From positions 1 to 64,000 of the forward strand of contig NZ_JPVQ01000016.1 of assembly GCF_000772965.1 (NCBI RefSeq): 64,000 nucleotides of DNA. Reading direction: 5' to 3'. Shown here in pieces: positions 53,669 through 62,986 of the stretch. The stretch comes from Ureibacillus massiliensis 4400831 = CIP 108448 = CCUG 49529 (GTDB taxonomy: Bacteria > Bacillota > Bacilli > Bacillales_A > Planococcaceae). Every line of letters starts with the position of its first letter. Within the stretch, counting starts at the first letter, position 1. The notes beneath the pieces were generated by a model. It had not been told where the DNA came from, did not search any database, and worked only from the letters and a program-made list of their open reading frames with translations. The translations under genes and the position numbers were made by a program.

Positions 53669-55057
53669 ATGAAAACGGTGGTTGTTGTTGGCGGAGGTAT
53701 TACAGGGCTATGTACAATGCACTACTTAACAAAAAAATTGAAAGAAAACAATGAGGAAGCCCGTCTAGTATTGATTGAAAAGAATTCATATCTAGGAGGC
53801 AAGATGCATTCCGTTTATGAAAAGGATTACATAATGGAAACAGGTGCTGATTCAATCGTGGCGCGACATCCCGGGGTTCTTGAGCTTATTCAGGAACTTC
53901 ATTACGAATCAGAGGTTGTATATAACGAAACGGGTATCTCCTATATTCATACAAATAATAAATTACATGCCATCCCAGTAGGTTCTATTTTTGGTATACC
54001 GATGGATGAAGCGTCATTAATGGCAAGTACATTAATATCCCCAGAAGGAAAAAAACGTGTATTACAGGATGCTGAAATTCCAAATACAAAGTTCACTAAA
54101 GAAAGTTCAATTGGAGAATTTCTAGAGTATTTTTTAGGAGAAGAAATTGTTAGGAAGCAAATAGCACCAGTGCTTGCGGGTGTTTATTCTGGGAACCTTT
54201 ATGAATTATCGCTTAATTCCACATTACCTTATTTAGTAGATTATAAAAATAATTATGGTAGCATCATGAAAGGTTTTGAAGCAAATCGAGAAAAATATGA
54301 AAGAGATGCAAATAGAAAATTTATTTCATTTAAAAAAGGTTTATCGGGATTTATCAATCAACTTGAGGACTCTTTACCTGAAGTAGAATTCATGAAAAAT
54401 ACTGTGACAGAACGTGTTACAAAGAATGGCAATGGATATGAGTTATCTTTTGAAAATGGGGAAAAAATTCAAGCAGATGTAGTAGTTTTAGCATGTCCAA
54501 ATCAAGTCGTGCGTCAAGTAGTGGCTGATAGTGAAATTAATGAATTATTAAATCAATTTACAGATGCTTCTGCAATTACGATGTACTTAGGATTTGACTT
54601 ACCTGACTCTATATTACCAGCAGATGGTACGGGATTTATCGTGTCCCACAATAGTGATTTAATATGTAATGCTTCTACTTGGACAAGTAGAAAATGGAAA
54701 CATACATCTTCAAACGGTAACCTACTCGTGCGACTTTTTTATAAAAGTAGTAACCCAAAATATGAAGAGTTAAAAGGAATGTCTGACGAGGAGTTAACGG
54801 AAGTTGCGCTACAAGATATTAAGCTTAGCTTAAACATAGAAGAAACACCAGCTGTAGTGAATATCCGAAAATGGATTGATGCAATGCCAAAATATGATCT
54901 TGCCCATAACGAGGCATTACAAAAAGTGCTCACTCAATTCGACGAGAAATTCCCAAACTTATTTATTGCAGGATGCTCTTATTTTGGAGTTGGAATCGGT
55001 GCATGTATTGAAAATGGCAAAAAAACAGCTGATAAAATATTCCAAGTAATTAAATAA
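53669..55057 (+). CDS. hemY: Coproporphyrinogen III oxidase / protoporphyrinogen oxidase (HemY/CgoX)
   Basis: The 462-residue flavoprotein of the HemY family is FAD-dependent. Its N-terminal 'VVVVGGGITGLCTMHYL' dinucleotide fold is followed by 'LIEKNSYLGGKMHSVYEKDYIMETGADSIVARHPGVLELIQELHYESEVVYNETGISYIHTNNKLHAIP', 'FGVGIGACIENGKKTAD' and other family blocks. In Firmicutes this enzyme oxidises coproporphyrinogen III to coproporphyrin III. The start ATG 53669 lies 8 nt after AAGGAG; GTG 53663 is too close. No other heme genes flank it. Confidence 0.93.
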   Translation: MKTVVVVGGGITGLCTMHYLTKKLKENNEEARLVLIEKNSYLGGKMHSVYEKDYIMETGADSIVARHPGVLELIQELHYESEVVYNETGISYIHTNNKLHAIPVGSIFGIPMDEASLMASTLISPEGKKRVLQDAEIPNTKFTKESSIGEFLEYFLGEEIVRKQIAPVLAGVYSGNLYELSLNSTLPYLVDYKNNYGSIMKGFEANREKYERDANRKFISFKKGLSGFINQLEDSLPEVEFMKNTVTERVTKNGNGYELSFENGEKIQADVVVLACPNQVVRQVVADSEINELLNQFTDASAITMYLGFDLPDSILPADGTGFIVSHNSDLICNASTWTSRKWKHTSSNGNLLVRLFYKSSNPKYEELKGMSDEELTEVALQDIKLSLNIEETPAVVNIRKWIDAMPKYDLAHNEALQKVLTQFDEKFPNLFIAGCSYFGVGIGACIENGKKTADKIFQVIK

Positions 55058-55135
55058 GAAAAGTCTAAAAAATTTGAATTAACTATTGAAGATTTTTTCA
55101 TTTTAAGATATGATTCAAACTAATCAAATAAAAAA

Positions 55136-55287
55136 TTCTTATCAAGAGAAGCAGAGGGAACTGGCCCGATGACGCTTCAGCAACCAACAGTTATGTATGG
55201 TGCTAAATCCAGCGGTTATCCGGAAGATAAGAAGGAATTCATATAGCTATGTTAAGCCTTCTTTCTATAAGAAGGCTTTTATTTTTA
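55136..55287 (+). promoter_or_regulatory. SAM-I riboswitch (S box) with terminator
   Basis: P1 strands TTCTTATC (55136-55143) and GATAAGAA (55226-55233) close the aptamer, which contains AAGAGAAGCAGAGGGAACTG, GCCCGATGACGCTTCAGCAACC and GGTGCTAAATCC. The terminator AAGCCTTCTT/AAGAAGGCTT (55254-55278) with T-run follows. Its 5' arm CCTTCTT can instead pair with AAGAAGG at the end of P1, the expected antiterminator. High SAM should stop transcription of the YitJ-type gene and metH. Confidence 0.97.
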
Positions 55288-55309
55288 TATAAGGGGAAGG
55301 GATTGGAAT

Positions 55310-57154
55310 ATGGGATTACGTGAAGCGCTACAAACAAAAGTACTGACAGCAGATGGGGCAATGGGGACTCTTTTATATTCTTATGGACTGGATTATTGTC
55401 ATGAAGAAATGAATCTTACTAGACCTGAGTTAATTGAAAAGATTCATAGTGAATATATAGCAGCGGGTGCAGATGTTATTCAGACAAATACTTATGGTGC
55501 AAATGCGATAAAGCTAGCGCGCTATGGATTAGAATCTCAAGTCAAAGAAATTAATGAAGCAGCGATAAAGATAGCGAAAAAAGCAGTTCAATCAGGTGAT
55601 CAATTTATTATTGGATCAATTGGAGGAATTCTAGGTGTTCGTAAAAGTGATACAACGTTAAACGAAATCTTAACTACTGTCCGAGAACAAGCTGAAATAC
55701 TAATAGATGGTCAAATTGATGGTATTTTACTTGAAACCTACTATGATTTTGAAGAGTTAACAGAAACACTTAAACTTCTTCGAACGATGACGGACATACC
55801 AATCATCGCGCAAGTATCAATGTCAGAGCCTGGAGTATTATTAAATGGAATTAAATTAAATGATGCACTTTTGGAACTTGAAAATATCGGTGCAGATATT
55901 GTAGGAGTAAATTGCCGACTGGGCCCTTATCATACAATACAAGCATTAGAAACAGTTGAATTACCAAAAAAGGCTTATTTGTCAGCATACCCAAATGCAT
56001 CATTGTTAGATATTGAGGAGGGTCGCGTAATTTATGAATCTGAAGTAGATTATTTTGCACGAGCGGCACTTGAACTGCGCAACCAAGGTGTTCGATTAAT
56101 CGGTGGGTGCTGTGGAACAACTCCAAAACATATTGAAGCGGTAAAAAAACAATTAAGTAATCTTAAACCAATCGAACAAAAACGAACGAAGCCCGAGAAA
56201 GAAGTACTTATTCGAGAGCCAGAGCCAAGAAATACAGAACCCCTTCATGAAAAAGTTAAACGAGAACGTTCTGTTATTATCGAGCTCGATACACCACGTC
56301 ATTTAGAAGTGGATGCTTTTGTAGAAGGTGCGAAGGTTTTATACAAAGAAGGCGCGGATATTATTATGATGGCGGATAATTCATTAGCATCTCCAAGAGT
56401 AAGTAATATTGCAATGGGTGCAATTTTAAAGCAACACGGTATTCGTTCGATGCCACACATAACATGTCGCGACCGAAATTTAATCGGATTGCAATCGCAT
56501 CTAATGGGCTTAAATGCATTAGAACTCCACGATATTTTAGCTGTTACAGGAGATCCAACGAAAGTAGGAGACTTCCCAGGTGCAACAAGTGTGTACGATG
56601 TTTCTTCAATGGAATTAATTACACTAATTAAGCAGCTAAATGAGGGGATTTCCTTTTCTGGTAAAGCTCTTCGTAAAAAAGCTAATTTTTCAGTGGCGGC
56701 AGCATTTAATCCGAATGTCCGTGTATTAGATAGAGCGGTAAGTAGATTAGAGAAAAAAATAGAGCATGGAGCAGATTATTTTATTTCCCAGCCGGTATAT
56801 TCCAAGGAAAAAATAGTAGAAATCTATGAAGCGACGAGAGAATTGGAGGCACCTATTTATATAGGGATTATGCCGCTGACAAGCTTTAGAAGTGCGGAGT
56901 TTTTACATCATGAAGTACCAGGAATCAAGCTTTCTGATGAAGTGCTAGAAAGAATGAAAGCATGTGATGGCGATAAAGATCGCGAAGCAGAAGAAGGAAT
57001 AGCAATAGCGAAAGAATTACTCGATACGGCGACACAATATTTTAATGGTATCTATTTAATCACACCATTTTTACGATACGATTTTACTTTACAATTGATG
57101 CAATATATTAAACAACTCGACGAAGAGACAAAAGGGGTAAAAGTAAATGGTTAA
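55310..57154 (+). CDS. yitJ: Bifunctional homocysteine S-methyltransferase / methylene-THF reductase (YitJ type)
   Basis: The 614-residue fusion has an N-terminal homocysteine-binding methyltransferase domain (about residues 1-300) with zinc-type 'GVNCRLGP' and 'RLIGGCCGTTPKHI' near residues 263-276. The C-terminal half is a MetF-type FAD-dependent 5,10-methylene-THF reductase (about 320-614; 'MPHITCRDRNLIGLQSHL', 'HDILAVTGDPTKVGDFPGATSVYD', 'FSVAAAFNPN'). It supplies 5-methyl-THF and methylates homocysteine. It is directly downstream of the SAM riboswitch and overlaps metH by 8 nt. Confidence 0.95.
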   Translation: MGLREALQTKVLTADGAMGTLLYSYGLDYCHEEMNLTRPELIEKIHSEYIAAGADVIQTNTYGANAIKLARYGLESQVKEINEAAIKIAKKAVQSGDQFIIGSIGGILGVRKSDTTLNEILTTVREQAEILIDGQIDGILLETYYDFEELTETLKLLRTMTDIPIIAQVSMSEPGVLLNGIKLNDALLELENIGADIVGVNCRLGPYHTIQALETVELPKKAYLSAYPNASLLDIEEGRVIYESEVDYFARAALELRNQGVRLIGGCCGTTPKHIEAVKKQLSNLKPIEQKRTKPEKEVLIREPEPRNTEPLHEKVKRERSVIIELDTPRHLEVDAFVEGAKVLYKEGADIIMMADNSLASPRVSNIAMGAILKQHGIRSMPHITCRDRNLIGLQSHLMGLNALELHDILAVTGDPTKVGDFPGATSVYDVSSMELITLIKQLNEGISFSGKALRKKANFSVAAAFNPNVRVLDRAVSRLEKKIEHGADYFISQPVYSKEKIVEIYEATRELEAPIYIGIMPLTSFRSAEFLHHEVPGIKLSDEVLERMKACDGDKDREAEEGIAIAKELLDTATQYFNGIYLITPFLRYDFTLQLMQYIKQLDEETKGVKVNG

Positions 57155-60100
57155 CCATCTGATAGAAGAACAATTAAAAAAGCGCATATTAATTATCGAT
57201 GGTGCAATGGGTACGATGTTGCAACGTGAGAATCTAACAGCGGAGGATTTCGGTGGAGAAGCACTAGAGGGGTGTAATGAAAATTTAGTCCTGACTCGAC
57301 CAGATGTCTTAACAAATATCCATCGAGCGTATTTAGAATCAGGTGCGGACATTATTTGTACAAATACTTTTGGTGGAACTCCCCTCGTATTAAACGAATA
57401 TGGATTAGGCTATAAAGCAGAGGAAATAAATAAACGAGCAGTTCAGTTAGCGAAGCAGGCAGTTCTGGAATTTTCCACTGATGAATGGCCTCGATTTGTA
57501 GCAGGCGCCATAGGTCCTACGACAAAGACTCTTTCTGTTACAGGGGGGATTTCCTTCGATGAGTTATTAGACAATTTTTATGTTCAAGCAAAGGCTTTAG
57601 TAGAAGCAGGAGCAGACCTTTTATTACTGGAAACAAGTCAAGATATGCTGAATGTCAAAGCGGCTACTCTAGGTGTGAAGCGTGCATTTGAGGAGACAGG
57701 AAAGACATTGCCAATCATGGTCTCTGCGACAATAGAACCAATGGGAACAACATTAGCTGGGCAAACAATCGAAGCCTTTTATATTTCGATAGAACATATT
57801 AAGCCCCTTTCCATTGGACTAAACTGTGCAACGGGTCCTGAATTTATGACAGATCATATCCGTTCATTATCAGAGCTAGCAACGAGTTATGTTAGCTGTT
57901 ATCCGAATGCCGGATTACCAGATGAAGAAGGTTGTTATCATGAGACGCCTGATTCGTTATCAAAAAAATTGAGAGGGTTTGCTGAAAAAGGGTGGTTGAA
58001 TATTGTCGGTGGCTGCTGTGGTACAACCCCTGATCATATACAAGCAATTCGTGAAGCAGTGAGTGGATATTCACCGCGAAAATTACAAAGCAAAACCCAT
58101 GGACATGTTGTTTCTGGAATTGATCCACTTCAGTATGATGATTCAATGAGACCGTTATTTATTGGGGAACGTACGAATGTTATTGGTTCCCGGAAATTCA
58201 AACAATTAATCATTGATGGGAAATTTGAGGAAGCGGCTGAAATTGCTAGAGCACAAGTGAAAAATGGTGCACATGTAATTGATATTTGTCTTGCGAATCC
58301 TGATCGCGATGAGCTAGATGACATGAAAAACTTCATGCAAGAAGTGGTGAAAAAAGTAAAAGTACCATTAGTGATTGACTCGACAGATGAAAAAGTGATT
58401 GAGGAAGCATTGAAGTACTGCCAAGGGAAGGCCATTATCAACTCGATTAACTTAGAAGATGGAGAAGAACGATTTGATGCAGTAATGCCGATTGTGAAGA
58501 AATACGGTGCATCAGTTGTTGTAGGAACAATTGATGAACAAGGTATGGCTGTTACAAGAGACCGTAAATTAGAGGTAGCAGAACGTTCGTATCAGTTGTT
58601 AACAGAAAAGTGGGAACTAGCTCCTGAGGATATCATCTTTGACCCTCTTGTGTTCCCAGTTGGTACAGGCGACGAGCAATATATTGGAGCGGCTGAAGAG
58701 ACAATCGAAGGAATTCGTATGATAAAGGAAAAATTACCGAACACGTTAACAGTATTAGGAGTAAGTAATGTTTCCTTTGGATTACCACCTGTTGGGCGTG
58801 AAATATTGAATGCAGTATTCTTATACCATTGCACACAAGCTGGATTAGATTATGCAATTGTCAATACAGAGAAATTAGAGCGATATGCATCTATTCCTGA
58901 AGAAGAAATCAAATTAGCAAACGACTTAATTTTTAATACAAATGATGAAACGCTAGCGATATTTACAGATTTTTATAGAGGTAAAAAGAAAGAACAAAAG
59001 GTTATAACACTCCCGGATACAGTTGAAGAACGTTTAGCCTATTACATCGTGGAAGGAACAAAGGAAGGGCTTATTCCAGATTTAGAAAAAGCGATGGATC
59101 TATTTGATACACCACTAGATATCATTAATGGCCCGTTAATGCAAGGCATGGCAGAGGTCGGTCGCCTCTTTAACGATAATCAGTTAATTGTTGCTGAAGT
59201 ATTGCAAAGTGCAGGGGTTATGAAAGCAGCTGTAGCGCATTTAGAACAATATATGGAGAAATCCGAAGACAGTTCAGGGAAAGGGAAGGTCCTCCTTGCA
59301 ACAGTAAAAGGCGATGTTCATGATATTGGAAAGAACCTTGTAGATATTATTTTAAGTAACAATGGCTTTAAGGTGGTTGATTTAGGCATTAAAGTAACAC
59401 CATCTGAGCTGATAGAAGCAATCAGGAAAGAGAAGCCTGATATTGTAGGACTTTCAGGGCTACTAGTTAAATCTGCACAGCAAATGGTAACGACAGCACA
59501 GGATTTTAAGGATGCAGGTATAGAATTACCTATTTTAGTTGGTGGTGCAGCGTTATCAAAACGATTTACAGAAACAAAAATTGCTGCAGAATATAATGGA
59601 CCGGTTGTCTATTCAAAGGATGCAATGCAAGGGTTAGACCATGCGAACCGTTTAATGAGCGAATCGGAACGTGAATTATTAATAAAAGAGCTTAGAGACT
59701 CACAAGAAAAAAGATTAATTGCTGATGCAAAGCGTGCTGAACGGCCTGAAAAAATAGTCACTGAAAAAATAGCTAGAACTGTTCAGGATGCACAGGTGTT
59801 CAAACCAAAAGATTTAGTTCAACATGTGACGAAAAACTATTCAGTTGCTCACCTTCATCCATATGTAAATATGAGAACATTAATTGGACATCACTTAGGG
59901 TATAAAGGGAATGTTGAAAAGGCATTAATCGAAAAAGAGGATCGAGCGCTTCAATTATATGATTTAGTTAATAGCTATTTAAATGCGGATTTATTAAAAC
60001 CGTCTGGCATGTATCAATTTTTCCCAGCTCAAGCTGATGGAGATGACGTTGTTATTTATAGCCCAGAGGATTGCAAAACGGAAATAGAAAGATTCTGCTT

Positions 60101-60578
60101 CCCACGTCAAAAAAGTGCACCATTTTTATGTTTATCCGATTTCTTAAAACCAGTGGAGAGTGGGGAAATGGATTATGTTGCATTAATGGTCGTAACAGCA
60201 GGACATGGTGTTCGACAAGTAGCTGACGAATTAAAAGAACAAGGTAAGTTTTTAGAGAGCCATGCGTTACATGCGACAGCCTTAGAACTTGCAGAAGGCT
60301 TTGCAGAACGTTTACATCAAGAAATTCGTGATGCATGGGGGTTCCCAGATGCGGTAGACTTTACGATGCGTGATCGTTTTGCAGCGAAATATCAGGGTCA
60401 ACGTTTTTCGTTTGGATATCCAGCTTGCCCGAATTTAGAGGATCAAGAAAAGTTATTTAAACTACTAAAACCCGAACAAATAGGAGTTCACTTAACTGAT
60501 GGATTTATGATGGAACCTGAAGCAAGTGTGTCGGCAATTGTGTTCGCTCATCCGGATGCTCGATATTTCAATGTTTAA
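57147..60578 (+). CDS. metH: Cobalamin-dependent methionine synthase MetH
   Basis: The 1143-residue enzyme methylates homocysteine using 5-methyl-THF. Domain order is: homocysteine domain (1-320; zinc Cys in 'GLNCATGP' and 'VGGCCGTTPDHI'), pterin domain (about 345-610; 'FIGERTNVIGSRKFKQLI', 'VIDSTD'), B12 cap, and B12 domain with cobalt ligand His725 in 'GDVHDIGKN'. The C-terminal SAM-dependent reactivation domain carries 'MRDRFAAKYQGQRFSFGYPACPNLEDQ'. It is full-length. ATG 57147 overlaps the YitJ gene, so the two are coupled. Confidence 0.96.
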   Translation: MVNHLIEEQLKKRILIIDGAMGTMLQRENLTAEDFGGEALEGCNENLVLTRPDVLTNIHRAYLESGADIICTNTFGGTPLVLNEYGLGYKAEEINKRAVQLAKQAVLEFSTDEWPRFVAGAIGPTTKTLSVTGGISFDELLDNFYVQAKALVEAGADLLLLETSQDMLNVKAATLGVKRAFEETGKTLPIMVSATIEPMGTTLAGQTIEAFYISIEHIKPLSIGLNCATGPEFMTDHIRSLSELATSYVSCYPNAGLPDEEGCYHETPDSLSKKLRGFAEKGWLNIVGGCCGTTPDHIQAIREAVSGYSPRKLQSKTHGHVVSGIDPLQYDDSMRPLFIGERTNVIGSRKFKQLIIDGKFEEAAEIARAQVKNGAHVIDICLANPDRDELDDMKNFMQEVVKKVKVPLVIDSTDEKVIEEALKYCQGKAIINSINLEDGEERFDAVMPIVKKYGASVVVGTIDEQGMAVTRDRKLEVAERSYQLLTEKWELAPEDIIFDPLVFPVGTGDEQYIGAAEETIEGIRMIKEKLPNTLTVLGVSNVSFGLPPVGREILNAVFLYHCTQAGLDYAIVNTEKLERYASIPEEEIKLANDLIFNTNDETLAIFTDFYRGKKKEQKVITLPDTVEERLAYYIVEGTKEGLIPDLEKAMDLFDTPLDIINGPLMQGMAEVGRLFNDNQLIVAEVLQSAGVMKAAVAHLEQYMEKSEDSSGKGKVLLATVKGDVHDIGKNLVDIILSNNGFKVVDLGIKVTPSELIEAIRKEKPDIVGLSGLLVKSAQQMVTTAQDFKDAGIELPILVGGAALSKRFTETKIAAEYNGPVVYSKDAMQGLDHANRLMSESERELLIKELRDSQEKRLIADAKRAERPEKIVTEKIARTVQDAQVFKPKDLVQHVTKNYSVAHLHPYVNMRTLIGHHLGYKGNVEKALIEKEDRALQLYDLVNSYLNADLLKPSGMYQFFPAQADGDDVVIYSPEDCKTEIERFCFPRQKSAPFLCLSDFLKPVESGEMDYVALMVVTAGHGVRQVADELKEQGKFLESHALHATALELAEGFAERLHQEIRDAWGFPDAVDFTMRDRFAAKYQGQRFSFGYPACPNLEDQEKLFKLLKPEQIGVHLTDGFMMEPEASVSAIVFAHPDARYFNV

Positions 60579-60639
60579 AAACAATAAATTAGAAAATACC
60601 GTTAGAGCTGATAACAAAGATTTTTAATTATAGGTAAAT

Positions 60640-60674
60640 GAGACGTCTTTCTGGAATGAGGACGTCTCTTTTTT
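60640..60674 (+). terminator. metH terminator
   Basis: GAGACGTC (60640-60647) and GACGTCTC (60661-60668) form the stem, followed by TTTTTT. The next 245 bp before the second oppD holds nothing else that I can recognise. Confidence 0.85.
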
Positions 60675-60920
60675 CATTGTCCAAAAATACTTGTTAATAA
60701 AATCACTTGTAAGAACATTATGTCATAATTGGTCTCTTCCTTATTTCCTTAGTACTGAAAAAGTGAATATGAACTAGAGTAAGATACCCATTTTCTTGTC
60801 GTTATTTGGTGTTTAAATCTATACATAAAATGAAAATTTACAAGAATATATTAAGTAAACATCATAGACGTTGAGAATTGAATACTTTTTCGCTATGCGA
60901 ACTATTAAAGGAGGGAGCAT

Positions 60921-61913
60921 ATGAGTGTATTGGATGTAGTTTTAAAGGTAGACGAATTGCATACTTCTTTTAAAACAACCTCGGGATATGTTCCATCGGT
61001 AAACGGTGTATCCCTTCAGGTGAAAAAGGGTGAAACATTAGCTGTTGTAGGGGAATCGGGTTCCGGAAAAAGTGTCACCGCTCTTTCAATAATGGGATTA
61101 ATCGAAAAAACAGGTGTAATCGAAAAGGGTAGCATCCAATTGGAGGATAAGGAATTAACCAAAATAAAAGAAAAAGAGTATCGAAAAATAAGAGGAAACG
61201 AGATTGCGATGATCTTCCAGGAGCCTCTTACTTCTCTTAATCCTTTATTTACAATTGGCAATCAAATCGGGGAATCTATCCGATTACATCAGGGGCTCGA
61301 TAAAAATGAAACAAAACAAAAGGTGATTGAGTTATTAAATCATGTTGGTATTCCGAGAGCTGAAAAAATTTATTATAGCTATCCTCATACATTGAGCGGT
61401 GGTATGCGTCAGCGTGTCATGATTGCGATGGCTTTATCCTGTAAACCAAAATTGCTAATCGCAGATGAGCCAACTACAGCATTAGACGTTACGATTCAAG
61501 CTCAAATTTTAGAGCTAATGAAAAATCTGAAAAAAGAAAACCAGACTGCGATTTTGTTAATCACCCATGATTTAGGAGTTGTTGCTGAGATGGCTGATCA
61601 TGTGGCGGTAATGTATGCAGGTCAAATCGTAGAATATACAAATGTATTCAGTTTATTTAAGAGTCCAAAACATCCATATACGAAAGGTTTACTGAATAGT
61701 ACACCTAAACTATATGAAAAGCATGAGCAGCTAGAATCGATTAAAGGAACTGTACCATCGCCGACTGCCATGCCAAAGGGATGTAGATTTAATCCGCGTT
61801 GCCCATTTGCGATGGAGAAATGCTATGAAGAAAATCCACCGTTAATCCAATTTGAACCTCAGCATTTTACACGTTGTTGGTTAGTGGATGAAGGAGGCGA
61901 GCTAAATGAATGA
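60921..61913 (+). CDS. Second oligopeptide ABC transporter ATPase (OppD/DppD type)
   Basis: The 330-residue ATPase has Walker A 'GESGSGKS', 'MIFQEPLTSLNPLFTIGNQIGE', signature '[15 protein letters not shown]', Walker B '[12 protein letters not shown]' and the C-terminal Cys motif 'KGCRFNPRCPFAMEKCYEE'. Similar to the ATPase at 33177 but clearly a separate gene. It overlaps the second OppF by 8 nt. The binding protein and permeases are not present upstream and may be downstream outside the window. Confidence 0.92.
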   Translation: MSVLDVVLKVDELHTSFKTTSGYVPSVNGVSLQVKKGETLAVVGESGSGKSVTALSIMGLIEKTGVIEKGSIQLEDKELTKIKEKEYRKIRGNEIAMIFQEPLTSLNPLFTIGNQIGESIRLHQGLDKNETKQKVIELLNHVGIPRAEKIYYSYPHTLSGGMRQRVMIAMALSCKPKLLIADEPTTALDVTIQAQILELMKNLKKENQTAILLITHDLGVVAEMADHVAVMYAGQIVEYTNVFSLFKSPKHPYTKGLLNSTPKLYEKHEQLESIKGTVPSPTAMPKGCRFNPRCPFAMEKCYEENPPLIQFEPQHFTRCWLVDEGGELNE

Positions 61914-62910
61914 TCAAAACATTCTATTAGAAGTAAAAGGGCTTGCTAAATATTTTGAAACAAAAGAGGGATTTACTTCAAAAAAATATTTAAAAGCAGT
62001 AGATGACATTAGTTTTCAAGTTTATGAGGGAGAAACTCTTGGCATTGTTGGAGAGTCAGGCTGTGGGAAATCAACCACGGGGAACTTACTCATCCATTTG
62101 CTCGAAAAAACGAAGGGCACCATTATCTTTAATGGAAAAAATTTTGACGACCTAACAAAGGAAGAACTAAGAAATTTACGATCAGATATACAAATGGTAT
62201 TTCAAGATCCGTTTTCTTCTCTAAATCCAAGAATGCGAGTGAAGGACATAATTGCAGAACCTATTCGAACGCATACGAAAAAATCAAAAAAAGAAATTAA
62301 TCAAGAAGTGACTGAGTTAATGAAGGCGGTAGGATTAGACGTATCCTATCTTAATCGATATCCCCATGAGTTTAGTGGAGGGCAACGTCAAAGAATTGGA
62401 ATTGCGAGAGCTATTGCATTAAGACCAAAACTAATTATTTGTGATGAACCGGTTTCTGCTTTAGATGTATCCATACAAGCGCAAATATTAAATTTATTAA
62501 TCAGGCTTCAAAAGGATTATAACTTAACATTTATTTTTATTGCCCATGGTATACCAGCAGTAAAATATATTAGCGATCGGATTGCTGTCATGTATCTTGG
62601 GAAAATCGTTGAGATTACAACAAAAGATCAGCTGTTTGAAAAGCCGCTACACCCATATACGGTTAGCTTGGTTTCTGCTGTTCCACTACCTGATCCAACA
62701 GTACGTGATCAGCGAGAAAGAATGATATTAGAAGGTGATGTACCTTCGAATGTGGACATTCCTACTGGCTGTAGATTTCATACAAGATGTCCTTTTGCAA
62801 CAGAGTTATGTAAAAAGGAAGAGCCTGAATTAGTAGAATTTGAAACAGGTCACGAGGTAGCGTGCTTTTATCCATTGGACGGAAGAAAGACAGAAATAGT
62901 TTTTCAGTGA
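61906..62910 (+). CDS. Second oligopeptide ABC transporter ATPase (OppF/DppF type)
   Basis: The 334-residue ATPase has Walker A 'GESGCGKST', 'FQDPFSSLNPRMR', signature 'FSGGQRQRIGIARAIA', Walker B 'LIICDEPVSALD' and a C-terminal 'TGCRFHTRCPFATELCKKE' Cys motif. The switch loop reads 'FIAHGIPAVKYI', where His is kept but the usual following Asp is Gly (normally HD). This substitution is worth noting, as the His itself is retained. Confidence 0.9.
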   Translation: MNDQNILLEVKGLAKYFETKEGFTSKKYLKAVDDISFQVYEGETLGIVGESGCGKSTTGNLLIHLLEKTKGTIIFNGKNFDDLTKEELRNLRSDIQMVFQDPFSSLNPRMRVKDIIAEPIRTHTKKSKKEINQEVTELMKAVGLDVSYLNRYPHEFSGGQRQRIGIARAIALRPKLIICDEPVSALDVSIQAQILNLLIRLQKDYNLTFIFIAHGIPAVKYISDRIAVMYLGKIVEITTKDQLFEKPLHPYTVSLVSAVPLPDPTVRDQRERMILEGDVPSNVDIPTGCRFHTRCPFATELCKKEEPELVEFETGHEVACFYPLDGRKTEIVFQ

Positions 62911-62932
62911 GGGTTTTCATAATCCTCACTGA
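62904..62932 (+). repeat. Hairpin between the second OppF gene and the M20 peptidase gene
   Basis: TCAGTGAGG (62904-62912) and CCTCACTGA (62924-62932) pair across the oppF stop codon. No T-run follows, so read-through into the peptidase gene is expected. Confidence 0.45.
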
Positions 62933-62986
62933 TTCACATATGACTAATACTAACTAGATTAGCAAAAATGGAAAGGAAATGATGGA

